From positions 310,001 through 374,000 of the forward strand of contig NZ_CP087190.1 of assembly GCF_024749165.1 (NCBI RefSeq): DNA of 64,000 nucleotides, in the 5' to 3' direction. This DNA comes from Pseudomonas sp. B21-023. Its GTDB lineage: Bacteria > Pseudomonadota > Gammaproteobacteria > Pseudomonadales > Pseudomonadaceae. Below are positions 45,269 to 53,737 of the stretch, in pieces. Under the pieces are notes generated by a model. It worked only from the letters and a program-made list of their open reading frames with translations. It was not told where the DNA came from and made no database searches. Position numbers and translations under genes: made by a program. How positions within the stretch are numbered: the first letter of the stretch is position 1; each line of letters opens with the position of its first letter.

Positions 45269-46867
45269 TCATGCGCCACGTGCCAGGCGGCCGATCAGCG
45301 CATCGCTGAGCAGGGCCGTCAGGGCGTACACCGACAGCTGCGGGTTGGCGCCAATGCTGGTGGGGAACAGCGAACCGTCGTGGATCGACAGGTTTTCCAG
45401 CTGGTGATGCCGGCCCAGGCTGTCGCACACGGCCTGGCGCGGATCCTCGCCCAGGGCGCAGCCGCCCATGACGTGGGCGCTGCCCAGGCGCATGCGCAGC
45501 AGTTCCAGGGGCAGGCCGTCGATCAGCGCCTGGGCTTGTGCCGGGTCGCTGACATAGCGAGCATCGCCATGCACCGGCATCACATGGCGGGCACCGGCGG
45601 CGAACTGGATCTGCGCCATGCTGTGCCAGGCCCGGCGCAGGCCGTCGCGCAGATAGTCGGTGACGGGGTAGTCCAGCACAGGCGAGCCATCGCCGCGCAG
45701 CTCTACCTGGCCGCCGGGGCTGTCGGGGTGGAAGCCGTCGCGCAACAGCGCCAGCATCACATGGGTGTGGGGCAGTTCGGCCATGCGCTGGGCATTGTCC
45801 TGGCCATGGCCGCCGAGCAGGGTGCTGGCCAGGGCCGGGTGCAACGGTGGTACTTCGAGTTTGTAGCCCACCGGGCCGGTGACACCGTCCTGCCACTGGA
45901 ACTGGTCGCTGTAGATCGATTGCGGCGCCCCGTAGTACGGGTCGATCTTCGCTTCGAACTGTGCTGCGCTGAAGTTGACCAGGTGCAGGAAGGTGCGCTT
46001 GCCCAGCCGCTGGTGCGGGTCAGGCGCGTCTGAGCGCAGCAGCAGTGCCGGGCTGTTGATACCGCCGCCGGCAAGTACATAGTGGCGGGCGCGTACGCGA
46101 ACCTGGCGGCCTGTGGGCTGGATACCCCGAGCGTCCAGGGCCTGGCATTGCAAGTGGTCGATGCGCTGGCCGTCATGATTGAACCGCTCGGCACGGGCCA
46201 GGTAGAGCAGCTCGCCGCCGTGCTCCAGGGTAGCCGGGATGCTGGTGACCAGCATCGACTGCTTGGCGTTGACCGGGCAGCCCATGCCGCAGTAACCCAG
46301 GTTCCAGCAGCCGCGCACGTTGCGCGGAATCACCGCCCAGCGGTGACCAAGCGCCTCGCAGCCGCGACGCAACACGTCGTTGTTGGCATTGGGCGGCATC
46401 GCCCAGGGGCTGATGCCCAGATGCTGCTCCATGCGCTCGAACCACGGCTTCAGGGTGTCGTTGTCCAGGCCCTTGACCCCATGCTCGCGAGCCCAGTGTT
46501 CCAGGGTCTGTGGCGGTGTGCGAAAGCTCGATGTCCAATTGACCAGGGTAGTGCCGCCCACCGCCCGGCCCTGCAGAATGGTAATGGCGCCGTCTTTGCT
46601 CAGACGGCCCAGGCCCTCCTGGTAGAGGTCGGCGTAGGCTTCGTGCTCGAGCAGGTGGAAGTCGCTGCTGGTCTTCAGCGGCCCTTCCTCGATCAGCAGC
46701 ACCTTCAAGCCAGCGGCGCTGAGCCCTTCGGCGGTGGTGGCGCCGCCTGCGCCGCTGCCGATGACGGCGACGTCGGCAGTGAGGGTCAGGTCCTGTTCCA
46801 GGCGTGAGCCATCGTGGGTGATCCAGCCTCTTTCGAGGCCTAGGCGGAATGGGTCGGGGGCGGGCAT
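45269..46867 (-). CDS. laoA: GMC-family alcohol dehydrogenase (LaoA-like)
   Basis: A 532-residue FAD oxidoreductase of the glucose-methanol-choline family: VAVIGSGAGGATTAEGLSAAG at about residue 36, LQGRAVGGTTLVNW, and the C-terminal GSAHVMGGCALGEDPRQAV with the catalytic His. CWNLGYCGMGCPVNAKQS is a Cys-rich motif of the long-chain alcohol oxidase subgroup. In P. aeruginosa the same gene order carries laoABCR for long-chain alcohols and aldehydes. The symbol rests on this synteny from memory. It is third in laoC-laoB-laoA. Confidence 0.78.
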   Translation of the reverse strand: MPAPDPFRLGLERGWITHDGSRLEQDLTLTADVAVIGSGAGGATTAEGLSAAGLKVLLIEEGPLKTSSDFHLLEHEAYADLYQEGLGRLSKDGAITILQGRAVGGTTLVNWTSSFRTPPQTLEHWAREHGVKGLDNDTLKPWFERMEQHLGISPWAMPPNANNDVLRRGCEALGHRWAVIPRNVRGCWNLGYCGMGCPVNAKQSMLVTSIPATLEHGGELLYLARAERFNHDGQRIDHLQCQALDARGIQPTGRQVRVRARHYVLAGGGINSPALLLRSDAPDPHQRLGKRTFLHLVNFSAAQFEAKIDPYYGAPQSIYSDQFQWQDGVTGPVGYKLEVPPLHPALASTLLGGHGQDNAQRMAELPHTHVMLALLRDGFHPDSPGGQVELRGDGSPVLDYPVTDYLRDGLRRAWHSMAQIQFAAGARHVMPVHGDARYVSDPAQAQALIDGLPLELLRMRLGSAHVMGGCALGEDPRQAVCDSLGRHHQLENLSIHDGSLFPTSIGANPQLSVYALTALLSDALIGRLARGA

Positions 46868-46890
46868 TTGGCGGTGCTCTTGTCTGGTGT

Positions 46891-47376
46891 TCAGATCTTT
46901 GGTGGGCCGGGGTAGCCGCACGCCGCCCAGGCTTCGGGGCGTTCGTACCAGGCCATCAGCAGCAGTTGCAGCAACGAGGCGTGACCCTGGCGCAGCAGGT
47001 TCAACGAGCTGTCGCGCCAGCGTTCGAGGAAACGTTCAACCTCGGCACCGGTGGCATCGGCCCAGCCGCCCCAGACCCCGGTCAGTGGTCCGCGAGTGAG
47101 GGACAGGGTGAGCACGTCGAACAATTGCCGTGTCAGCTTGAGCATGGCGGGCGACAGCGCCGCCAGCTTGTGGTCGAGGCTTTGCAGCACAGACGCCGTG
47201 GACGCCTGGGTACCGGCCAGCACGACGGGAATCAGTGCCTGCAACAGCGGCAGGTCGTCGTCGCGCAGCACCTGGTAACCAGCCGACGGCCTCTGCTGGC
47301 TACAGCCGATCAGGCTGGTCGCCCCCAGAAACAGGCTGGCGCCCAGGCCAAAGCGCAGCAGGTCGCGGCGCTGCAT
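46891..47376 (-). CDS. laoB: Tat-exported accessory subunit (LaoB-like)
   Basis: A 161-residue protein with a short twin-arginine signal (MQRRDLLRFGLGASLFLGAT) and a lipobox-like LIGC at Cys25. The rest is helical and resembles gluconate 2-dehydrogenase subunit-3-like proteins (DLPLLQALIPVVLAG), small partners of GMC enzymes. Its start overlaps the laoC stop, and laoA follows 23 bases later. It likely carries the folded GMC subunit through the Tat system, since LaoA has no signal of its own; this is inference. Confidence 0.72.
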   Translation of the reverse strand: MQRRDLLRFGLGASLFLGATSLIGCSQQRPSAGYQVLRDDDLPLLQALIPVVLAGTQASTASVLQSLDHKLAALSPAMLKLTRQLFDVLTLSLTRGPLTGVWGGWADATGAEVERFLERWRDSSLNLLRQGHASLLQLLLMAWYERPEAWAACGYPGPPKI

Positions 47377-48806
47377 CAGCGGATGAACAGCTTGTAGACC
47401 AGCCGTTGCAAGGCCTTGCCATAAGGCGGGTAGATCACCTTGGCGGCATTGATGCGTTGCTTGGCCAACACGGCCTTGGCCTTGCTGAAGGTCAGGAAAC
47501 CTTCGTGACCGTGGTAGTGGCCCATACCGGACGGGCCGATGCCGCCAAATGGCAGGTCATCCTGGGCCACATGCAGCAGGGTGTCGTTGAGGCAGACACC
47601 GCCGGAGTGGGTGTCGCGCAGTACCCGGGCCTGCTCGCCACGGTCATAGCCGAAGTAGTAGAGCGCCAGGGGGCGAGGTCGCTGGTTGATGTAGGCCAGG
47701 GCGTCGCCCAGGCGCTCGTAGGGCACCACGGGTAGCAGGGGGCCGAATATCTCGTCCTGCGTCACCTGCATGCTGTCGTTTACGTCCAGCAGCAGGTGAG
47801 GGGGCAGCCGGCGACCCTGGCGCGGCTCGTCGGGATAGAGGTCGATCACCTGGGCTCCCTGCTCGCGGGCATCGTCCAGCAACCGGTTCAGGCGGCCAAG
47901 CTGGCGCTCGTTGATGATCGCGCTGTAGTCGGGGTTGCCGGTCAGGCGCGGATAGAGGCGGCGCACAGCGCGCTGGTAGGCGTCGGCGAAGGCGCCCAGG
48001 CGCTCGCGGGGCACCAGCACGTAATCGGGGGCGACGCAGGTCTGGCCGGCGTTGAGGGTCTTGCCGAAGGCGATGCGTTCGGCGGCGGTGTCCAACGGCA
48101 CGTCGGCCGATACGATAGCCGGCGACTTGCCGCCCAGCTCAAGGGTCACTGGCGTGAGGTTTTGCGCGGCGGCCAGCATCACATGGCGGCCGACGCTGGT
48201 GGCGCCGGTGAACAGCAGGTGGTCGAAGGGCAGGCGGGCAAAAGCCTGGCCGACTTCCACCTCGCCCAGCACCACGCTCACCAGATCATTGGGGAACACG
48301 CGCTCGAGCAGGTTCTTGAGGGCCTGGCCACTGGCCGGGGTCGACTCGCTGAGCTTGAGCATCACCCGGTTGCCGGCGGCCAGGGCGCCGGTCAGTGGGC
48401 CGATGGCGAGAAACAGCGGGTAGTTCCACGGCACGATGATCCCCACCACGCCCAGTGGCTGGTATTGCACCCGGGCGCTGGCGGGGTGGAAGGCCAGGCC
48501 GACCTTGCGCCGCGATGGACGCATCCAGCGGCCCAGCTGTTTCTCCGCGTCGCGCAGGCCCATGACCGACGGCATCAGTTCGGCGAGCAGGGTTTCGTCA
48601 CGGCTGCGGCCACTGAAGTCGGCATCGATAGCTGTAATCAGGTGCTCCTGGTCCGCCAGCAGCGCCTCGCGCAGGCTTTTCAACCACTGCCGGCGTTGCG
48701 TGGCCGGGGGCATCGGGTTGCCGGAGAACGCCTGTCGTTGAGCGTCGAACGTCGCTTGCAGGTCGAGGTCGGATTGTACGGGGGGAAGTACGGCAGGCGA
48801 GGTCAT
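47376..48806 (-). CDS. laoC: Aldehyde dehydrogenase (LaoC; coniferyl aldehyde dehydrogenase-like)
   Basis: A 476-residue NAD(P)-dependent enzyme. Visible are GIIVPWNYPLFLAIGPLTGALAAGN, FTGATSVGRHVM, the general base in TLELGGKSPAIV, and the nucleophile Cys in NAGQTCVAPDYVLVP. The hydrophobic C-terminus (YPPYGKALQRLVYKLFIR) is typical of aldehyde dehydrogenases that attach to membranes and act on long-chain aldehydes. The name calB is used for similar sequences. First gene of the lao operon; ATG 48806 is chosen since the longer frame runs over the divergent promoter. Confidence 0.82.
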   Translation of the reverse strand: MTSPAVLPPVQSDLDLQATFDAQRQAFSGNPMPPATQRRQWLKSLREALLADQEHLITAIDADFSGRSRDETLLAELMPSVMGLRDAEKQLGRWMRPSRRKVGLAFHPASARVQYQPLGVVGIIVPWNYPLFLAIGPLTGALAAGNRVMLKLSESTPASGQALKNLLERVFPNDLVSVVLGEVEVGQAFARLPFDHLLFTGATSVGRHVMLAAAQNLTPVTLELGGKSPAIVSADVPLDTAAERIAFGKTLNAGQTCVAPDYVLVPRERLGAFADAYQRAVRRLYPRLTGNPDYSAIINERQLGRLNRLLDDAREQGAQVIDLYPDEPRQGRRLPPHLLLDVNDSMQVTQDEIFGPLLPVVPYERLGDALAYINQRPRPLALYYFGYDRGEQARVLRDTHSGGVCLNDTLLHVAQDDLPFGGIGPSGMGHYHGHEGFLTFSKAKAVLAKQRINAAKVIYPPYGKALQRLVYKLFIR

Positions 48807-48831
48807 GGCGGCTCCGGGGCTGACGAGTGAG

Positions 48832-48847
48832 TAGAGCATATACTCTA
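48832..48847. promoter_or_regulatory. Palindrome between laoC and laoR, probable LaoR operator
   Basis: TAGAG-CATATA-CTCTA is a perfect dyad 26 bases from the laoC start and in the short gap to laoR. TetR regulators usually bind such dyads over their divergent promoters. Binding is inferred. Confidence 0.55.
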
Positions 48848-48951
48848 ATTGGTACCATCGTGCACCTTTTTCACTTGATCGGCGGTGCACCCGACGGGCT
48901 GGAAGCCGTAAGATGGGCCCGATCCTTACACGCTGGAGACTGGAGCTGAGC

Positions 48952-49617
48952 ATGGCCCCGCGCATGAAGACCCGAGAGCGCATCGTGCAGAGCAGCCTGG
49001 AGCTGTTCAACCAGCAGGGCGAGCGTTGCGTCAGCACCAACCACATTGCCGCGCACATGGAAATCTCGCCCGGCAACCTGTACTACCACTTCCCCAACAA
49101 GCAGGCGATCATCGCCGTGCTGTTCAATCAGTACGAAGCGCTGGTCGACAGCTTCCTGCGCCCGCCCCAGGGCCGCACCGCCACCGTCGAAGACAAGCGC
49201 TTCTACCTCAAGGCGCTGCTGGCGGCGATGTGGAACTACCGCTTCCTGCACCGCGACCTCGAGCACCTGCTCGACAGCGACCCGGAACTGGCGGCCCGCT
49301 ATCGGCGCTTCTCGCAGCGCTGTCTGCAGCAGGGGCAGGCCATTTACCGCGGCTTTGTCGAGGCCGGCATCCTGAACATGGATGCCGCGCAGGTGGAGTC
49401 GCTGACCATCAACGCCTGGATCGTGCTGACTTCCTGGGTGCGTTTTCTCAGCACCACCCGCGAGCATTCCGCGCACCTGGGTGAAGAAGCGTTCAAGCGC
49501 GGCGTCTATCAGGTGGTGGTGCTGGAGCTGGGGTATGTCACCCCGACCGCGCGTGCCGCGGTACAGGCGCTGTGCGCTGAGTTCCATGTCCCGTTCAACC
49601 AGGCCCTGGAGCATTGA
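48952..49617 (+). CDS. laoR: TetR-family repressor (LaoR-like)
   Basis: A 221-residue TetR regulator: KTRERIVQSSLELFNQQGERCVSTNHIAAHMEISPGNLYYHFPNKQAII is the DNA-binding domain, with the DUF-type C-terminal ligand domain (FYLKALLAAMWNYRFLHRDLEHLL) common in fatty-acid related members. Divergence from laoCBA suggests it represses that operon. GGAG lies seven bases before ATG 48952. Confidence 0.82.
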   Translation: MAPRMKTRERIVQSSLELFNQQGERCVSTNHIAAHMEISPGNLYYHFPNKQAIIAVLFNQYEALVDSFLRPPQGRTATVEDKRFYLKALLAAMWNYRFLHRDLEHLLDSDPELAARYRRFSQRCLQQGQAIYRGFVEAGILNMDAAQVESLTINAWIVLTSWVRFLSTTREHSAHLGEEAFKRGVYQVVVLELGYVTPTARAAVQALCAEFHVPFNQALEH

Positions 49618-49651
49618 TCCGGGGTTTCGAGCCATTCATCAGGAGATTGTC

Positions 49652-50506
49652 ATGCCCCTCGCGCAATTGATCACCCCGCAACAGCTGGCCGAACGCCTGG
49701 GCGCGCCCGGCCTGGTGATCCTCGACTGCCGCTTTGCCTTGGAAGATGTCGACTACGGCCAACGCAGCTACGCCGAAGGGCATATTGCCGGGGCGCACTT
49801 CGCCGACCTCGAACGCGACCTGAGCGGGCCGGTGCTCAAGGGCAGCACAGGCCGCCACCCGCTGCCCGACCCACAGCGGCTGGTGGAGCGCCTTCGCGAG
49901 TGGGGTGTGGACAACGACAGCCAGGTGGTGCTCTACGACGACGGCCCCGGCGCCTTTGCCGCCCGTGCCTGGTGGCTGCTGGCCTGGCTGGGCAAGCGCG
50001 ACGCGGTGTTCATCCTCGATGGCGGCCTGAAGGCCTGGCACGCCGCCCACCTGCCGCTGAGCCTCGACCCGCCGGTACGGCGCGAAGGCAATTTCAGCGG
50101 TGGGCCGGACATGGCGCTGCTGGTCGATGCCGCCCACCTGGCCAAGCGCCTGGACGACCCCGCGATGACCTTGATCGACGCGCGCGGCCTGCCGCGCTTC
50201 CGTGGCGAGGTCGAGCCGATCGACCCGGTGGCCGGGCATATCCCTGGCGCCCGATGCGCGGCATTCACCGACAACCTTGGCGCGGACGGGCGGTTCCTGC
50301 CGGCCGCCCAGCTGAAACAGCGTTTTGCCGAAAAACTGGGCGATCGGGCGCCGGAGGACCTGGTGGCTTATTGCGGCTCTGGCGTGACGGCTTGCCACAA
50401 CCTGTTTGCCCTGTCGCTGGCGGGTTATCCGCTGGGGCGGTTGTATGCCGGGTCGTGGAGTGAGTGGATCAATGATCCGAGGCGCGGCGTAGCCACTGGC
50501 GATTGA
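49652..50506 (+). CDS. sseA: 3-mercaptopyruvate/thiosulfate sulfurtransferase
   Basis: A 284-residue protein with two rhodanese domains. The first is inactive-type (LDCRFALEDVDYGQRSYAEGHIAGAHFADLE); the second has the active loop YCGSGVTACHNL, whose Cys-Gly-Ser-Gly-Val form points to 3-mercaptopyruvate as donor. AGGAG stands seven bases before ATG 49652. It follows laoR by 34 bases and may be read with it. Confidence 0.88.
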   Translation: MPLAQLITPQQLAERLGAPGLVILDCRFALEDVDYGQRSYAEGHIAGAHFADLERDLSGPVLKGSTGRHPLPDPQRLVERLREWGVDNDSQVVLYDDGPGAFAARAWWLLAWLGKRDAVFILDGGLKAWHAAHLPLSLDPPVRREGNFSGGPDMALLVDAAHLAKRLDDPAMTLIDARGLPRFRGEVEPIDPVAGHIPGARCAAFTDNLGADGRFLPAAQLKQRFAEKLGDRAPEDLVAYCGSGVTACHNLFALSLAGYPLGRLYAGSWSEWINDPRRGVATGD

Positions 50507-50513
50507 GTCCTGA

Positions 50514-50542
50514 TGTGGGATCGGCGCACCGCCGCGCCCACA
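50514..50542. repeat. Single short inverted repeat, REP-derived
   Basis: TGTGGGATCGGCGCACCGCC-GCGCCCACA lies just after sseA. Outer TGTGGG/CCCACA and inner CGGCG/CGCCG arms pair. It looks like a shortened relative of the REP units seen elsewhere. Confidence 0.55.
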
Positions 50543-50576
50543 AAGCCTTCCTTCACCTGATGATCCTGGATGGGGC

Positions 50577-51569
50577 CTATCGCCCTTCCATCAGCCACTG
50601 CGGAATCCGCCGTTCCAGGTAGTACTCCGGATTGCGCAGGCTGCCCTCGACGAACCCCACATGCCCACCCCGGCTGTGCAGTTCGAACTGCGTCTGTGCC
50701 GCCAGCTCACCGGCATTGGGCAGACTGTGACCAAACACGAACGGATCATCGTTGGCGTGGATGATCAGCGTCGGTGTGCGGTTCTCGCCCAGGTAGTAGC
50801 GGCTGGAGGCGCGCCGGTAGTAGTCATGGGCATCGCTGAAGCCATTGAGGGGCGCGGTCACCTTGCCATCGAAGTCCCAGAACGTGCGCAGGTTGCGCAG
50901 CGAGCCCAGGCGTTCGAGGGTGGCCAGCCCTTCATGGTGGCCCTTGTCGCGGAAGTGCTGTTGCTTGTCCTGCACGTAGGCCAGCATCTGGCGCATGAAA
51001 TGCGCCTGGTAGACCTTCGAGAAACCCAGGCCGATACGGTCGGCGCACTGGTCCAGGCGAAACGGCACCGACACCGCTACCGCTGCCTCCAGCTGGCTGG
51101 CCGCGCCGCTTTCACCCAGGTACTTGAGCAGCACATTGCCGCCCAGCGAATAGCCCACGGCATACAGCGGCGCCAGCGGCCGCTGCGCCCGCAGGTGACG
51201 GATGGTTTCGGCCAGGTCTTCGCTGGCCCCGGAATGGTAGCTGCGCGCCAATAGGTTGGGTTCGCCCGAGCAGCCGCGCCAGTTCACCGCGACACTGGCC
51301 CAGCTGCGTGCCTGCAGGGCCAGTTGCAGGCCTTTGACATATGGTGAATTGGACGACCCGGTCAGGCCGTGAAGTACCAGCACCAAGGGCGCATCGGCCT
51401 GGTGCGGGCCGTGCCAGTCGAGGTCGAGAAAATCGCCGTCCGCCAGCCATAGACGCTCGCGATTGCGCGGCAGGTCCGGGAGCTTGCGCCAGAGTGGCCC
51501 CCACAATGTCTGCAAGTGGGGGTTGGACAGGCCGGCGGCCGGGCGGAAGGTGGCGGTGTGGCTGGGCAT
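50577..51569 (-). CDS. Alpha/beta hydrolase, YheT family
   Basis: A 330-residue alpha/beta hydrolase: NPHLQTLWGPL at the front, LVLVLHGLTGSSNSPYV (oxyanion loop), nucleophile elbow AVGYSLGGNVLLKYLGE, Asp in TLIIHANDDPF, and His in RGGHVGFVEG. All triad members are present. The NPHLQT start is typical of YheT/ABHD1-3 proteins, esterases or lipases with unknown natural substrate. It may share a transcript with rsmD, 60 bases upstream. Confidence 0.88.
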   Translation of the reverse strand: MPSHTATFRPAAGLSNPHLQTLWGPLWRKLPDLPRNRERLWLADGDFLDLDWHGPHQADAPLVLVLHGLTGSSNSPYVKGLQLALQARSWASVAVNWRGCSGEPNLLARSYHSGASEDLAETIRHLRAQRPLAPLYAVGYSLGGNVLLKYLGESGAASQLEAAVAVSVPFRLDQCADRIGLGFSKVYQAHFMRQMLAYVQDKQQHFRDKGHHEGLATLERLGSLRNLRTFWDFDGKVTAPLNGFSDAHDYYRRASSRYYLGENRTPTLIIHANDDPFVFGHSLPNAGELAAQTQFELHSRGGHVGFVEGSLRNPEYYLERRIPQWLMEGR

Positions 51570-51629
51570 GCTGGGCGGCTCGTGATGTGCCTGCCTAGAG
51601 TGCCATGAAACACCGCCCTCGCGCCTGTG

Positions 51630-52244
51630 CTATTGGTCGCCAGCCGCGCGCCGCCATAGGGCGTAATGCACCTGGCCGGTCTTCTTCTCGCGGTGCAGGC
51701 GCCAGTTGCCTGGCATTGGCAGCGAAGAGGGCACGGCTTCGCTTTCGGTGTAGATCCACGCCTGCTCGCGCAGCCACTGGCCCTGCTCCAGCAGGTTGCA
51801 GGTATTGGCCAGCAAGTCCTGGTGGAACGGCGGGTCGAGGAACACCACATCGAATTGCTGCTTGGCCGGGCCTTGCAGGTAGCGCAGGGCGTCGGTCTGC
51901 AGGATCTGCCCGCGCGGGCAGCGCAACACTTCGAGGTTGTCCTTGAGGTTGGTGGTGGCCGCAGGGTTGCTGTCCAGCGCCACGGCATCCTTCGCGCCAC
52001 GGGACAGCGCTTCGAGCACCAGGGCGCCGCTGCCGGTGAAGGCATCGAGCACCAGGGCGCCCTCGATGTAGGGCGCCAGCCAGTTGAACAGGGTTTCGCG
52101 CACGCGGTCTGGGGTCGGCCGCAGGCCTTCGCCTTCCGGCACGGCCAGGCGACGGCTGCGCCACTCGCCGGCGATGATGCGCAACTGGCCGGGGCCCTTG
52201 CTGGCGCCCGAGGCCGGGCGCGCGGGAGTGTTGGGTCTTGCCAT
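51630..52244 (-). CDS. rsmD: 16S rRNA m2G966 methyltransferase
   Basis: A 204-residue enzyme: IIAGEWRSRRLAVPEGEGLRPTPDRVRETLFNWL, SAM motif VLDAFTGSGALVLEALSRGA, and catalytic FDVVFLDPPFHQDLL. It methylates G966 of 16S rRNA during 30S assembly. Its ATG overlaps the stop of the upstream M16 gene by one base, so it is translated from the same message. Confidence 0.95.
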   Translation of the reverse strand: MARPNTPARPASGASKGPGQLRIIAGEWRSRRLAVPEGEGLRPTPDRVRETLFNWLAPYIEGALVLDAFTGSGALVLEALSRGAKDAVALDSNPAATTNLKDNLEVLRCPRGQILQTDALRYLQGPAKQQFDVVFLDPPFHQDLLANTCNLLEQGQWLREQAWIYTESEAVPSSLPMPGNWRLHREKKTGQVHYALWRRAAGDQ

Positions 52245-53737
52245 TAGTGCTCCGGTACGCCGAGCGGCTGCTCGGCGGGTTTGTCAGTGGGGGCCGGCAG
52301 CGGTTGCTGCGCCACCTTCGGGCCGACGGTGACGATCACCAGCTTGTCCGCCGCGAGATGCTTGTTCATGGCGGCCTTGACCTGCTCGACGCTCAGTGCC
52401 TGGGACTGCTGCATGAAGTCCTCCAGCCAGCTCAGCGGCAGGTTGTAGAAGCCGATCGCGCCCAGCTGCCCGACAATGCTGGCGTTGCTGGCATTGGACA
52501 GCGGGAAGCTGCCGGCCAGCTCGCGCTTGGCATCGTCCAGTTCCTGCTGGGTCGGGCCGCTCTTCAGGTAGTCGGCCAGGATATCCTGGACCAGCTTGAG
52601 CGTGGCCTCGCTGAGTTCGGCGCGGGTCTGCAGGTTGATCATGAACGGGCCGCGCACCTGCATCGGGCTGAAGACCGAGTACACGCCGTATGTCAGGCCG
52701 CGTTTCTCGCGAACCTCGCTCATCAGGCGGGTGCCGAAGGCGCCACCGCCGAGGATCTGGTTGCCCAGCGACAGGGCCGGCCAGTCCGGGTCGTTGCGGT
52801 CGATGCCCAGCTCGGCCAGCATCAGGTGAGTCTGCTTGGACGGGAAGTCGATATGCGTAATCCCCGGCTTGGGCTCGACCGGTTGCTCCGGCTTGGCCAG
52901 TGCCGCGCCCTTGGGCAGGCCGGCGGAGACCTGCGCGGCGATGGCCTCGGCCTCGCCGCGGCTGAGGTCGCCAACCAGGGCGATCACCGCGTTGCCGGCG
53001 GCGTAGGCCTTGCCGTGGAAAGTGCGCAGCTGGGCCAGGGTGATGCCCGGGATGGACTCGGCGGTACCGTCGCTGGGGCTGGCATAGGGGTGCTGGCCAT
53101 AGAGATTGGCGAACAGCGTCTTGCCGGCAATCTTGCCCGGGTTCTGCTTCTCGTACTCGAAGCCCGCCAGCAACTGGTTCTTGATGCGCTTGAGGGCGTC
53201 CTCGGGGAAGGTCGGCTGGCCCACCACCTCGGTGAACAGTTTCAACGCCGGCTCGCGTTTTTCCGTGGCGCTGAGGCTGCGCAGCGAGGCCACGGCCATG
53301 TCGCGGTAGGAACCGTTGCCGAAATCGGCGCCCAGGTCTTCGAAGCCTTCGGCAATGGCGGTGACGTCCTTGCCGGCCACGCCCTCGTTGAGCATGGCGT
53401 TGGTCAGAGTGGCCAGGCCTGGGGTGCCGCCGTCCTGGCTGCTGCCGGCGGCGAAGGTCACGCGCAGGTCGAACATCGGCAACTCGCGGGCCTCGACGAA
53501 CAGCACCCGGGCGCCTTCGGCAGTGGTCCAGTGCTGGATGTTCAACTGGCGTCGGCTGGGGGCCTTGCCGTCCAGTTCGGCCAGCGATTGCAGGGTGTTG
53601 GCCGGGCGGGCCGCGGCGTCGGCCTGGCTTTGGCTGTCGGACTGGGCAGGGCGCGCCAGCAGCGCGGCGATGGCCACCACCAGCACGATGATCGCCAGGC
53701 CGAACAGGGTGTAACGGGGTGCGCTGCGATCACTCAT
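52244..53737 (-). CDS. M16 peptidase-like protein without the zinc motif
   Basis: A 497-residue membrane-anchored or exported protein with one N-terminal hydrophobic helix (TLFGLAIIVLVVAIAALLA). The body has the M16 fold pattern (MFDLRVTFAAGSSQDGGTPGLATLTNAML; EVREKRGLTYGVYSVFSP), but the HxxEH motif is absent: the matching place reads ATLTNAMLNEG. It thus acts as the non-catalytic half of a pair with the next gene, as in mitochondrial processing peptidase. The two genes overlap by eight bases. Confidence 0.9.
   Translation of the reverse strand: MSDRSAPRYTLFGLAIIVLVVAIAALLARPAQSDSQSQADAAARPANTLQSLAELDGKAPSRRQLNIQHWTTAEGARVLFVEARELPMFDLRVTFAAGSSQDGGTPGLATLTNAMLNEGVAGKDVTAIAEGFEDLGADFGNGSYRDMAVASLRSLSATEKREPALKLFTEVVGQPTFPEDALKRIKNQLLAGFEYEKQNPGKIAGKTLFANLYGQHPYASPSDGTAESIPGITLAQLRTFHGKAYAAGNAVIALVGDLSRGEAEAIAAQVSAGLPKGAALAKPEQPVEPKPGITHIDFPSKQTHLMLAELGIDRNDPDWPALSLGNQILGGGAFGTRLMSEVREKRGLTYGVYSVFSPMQVRGPFMINLQTRAELSEATLKLVQDILADYLKSGPTQQELDDAKRELAGSFPLSNASNASIVGQLGAIGFYNLPLSWLEDFMQQSQALSVEQVKAAMNKHLAADKLVIVTVGPKVAQQPLPAPTDKPAEQPLGVPEH

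Noticed and set aside
49481..49651. N-terminal extension of sseA overlapping laoR
   Set aside because: The rhodanese fold begins at 49652 directly after AGGAG; the extra residues are out-of-frame laoR.
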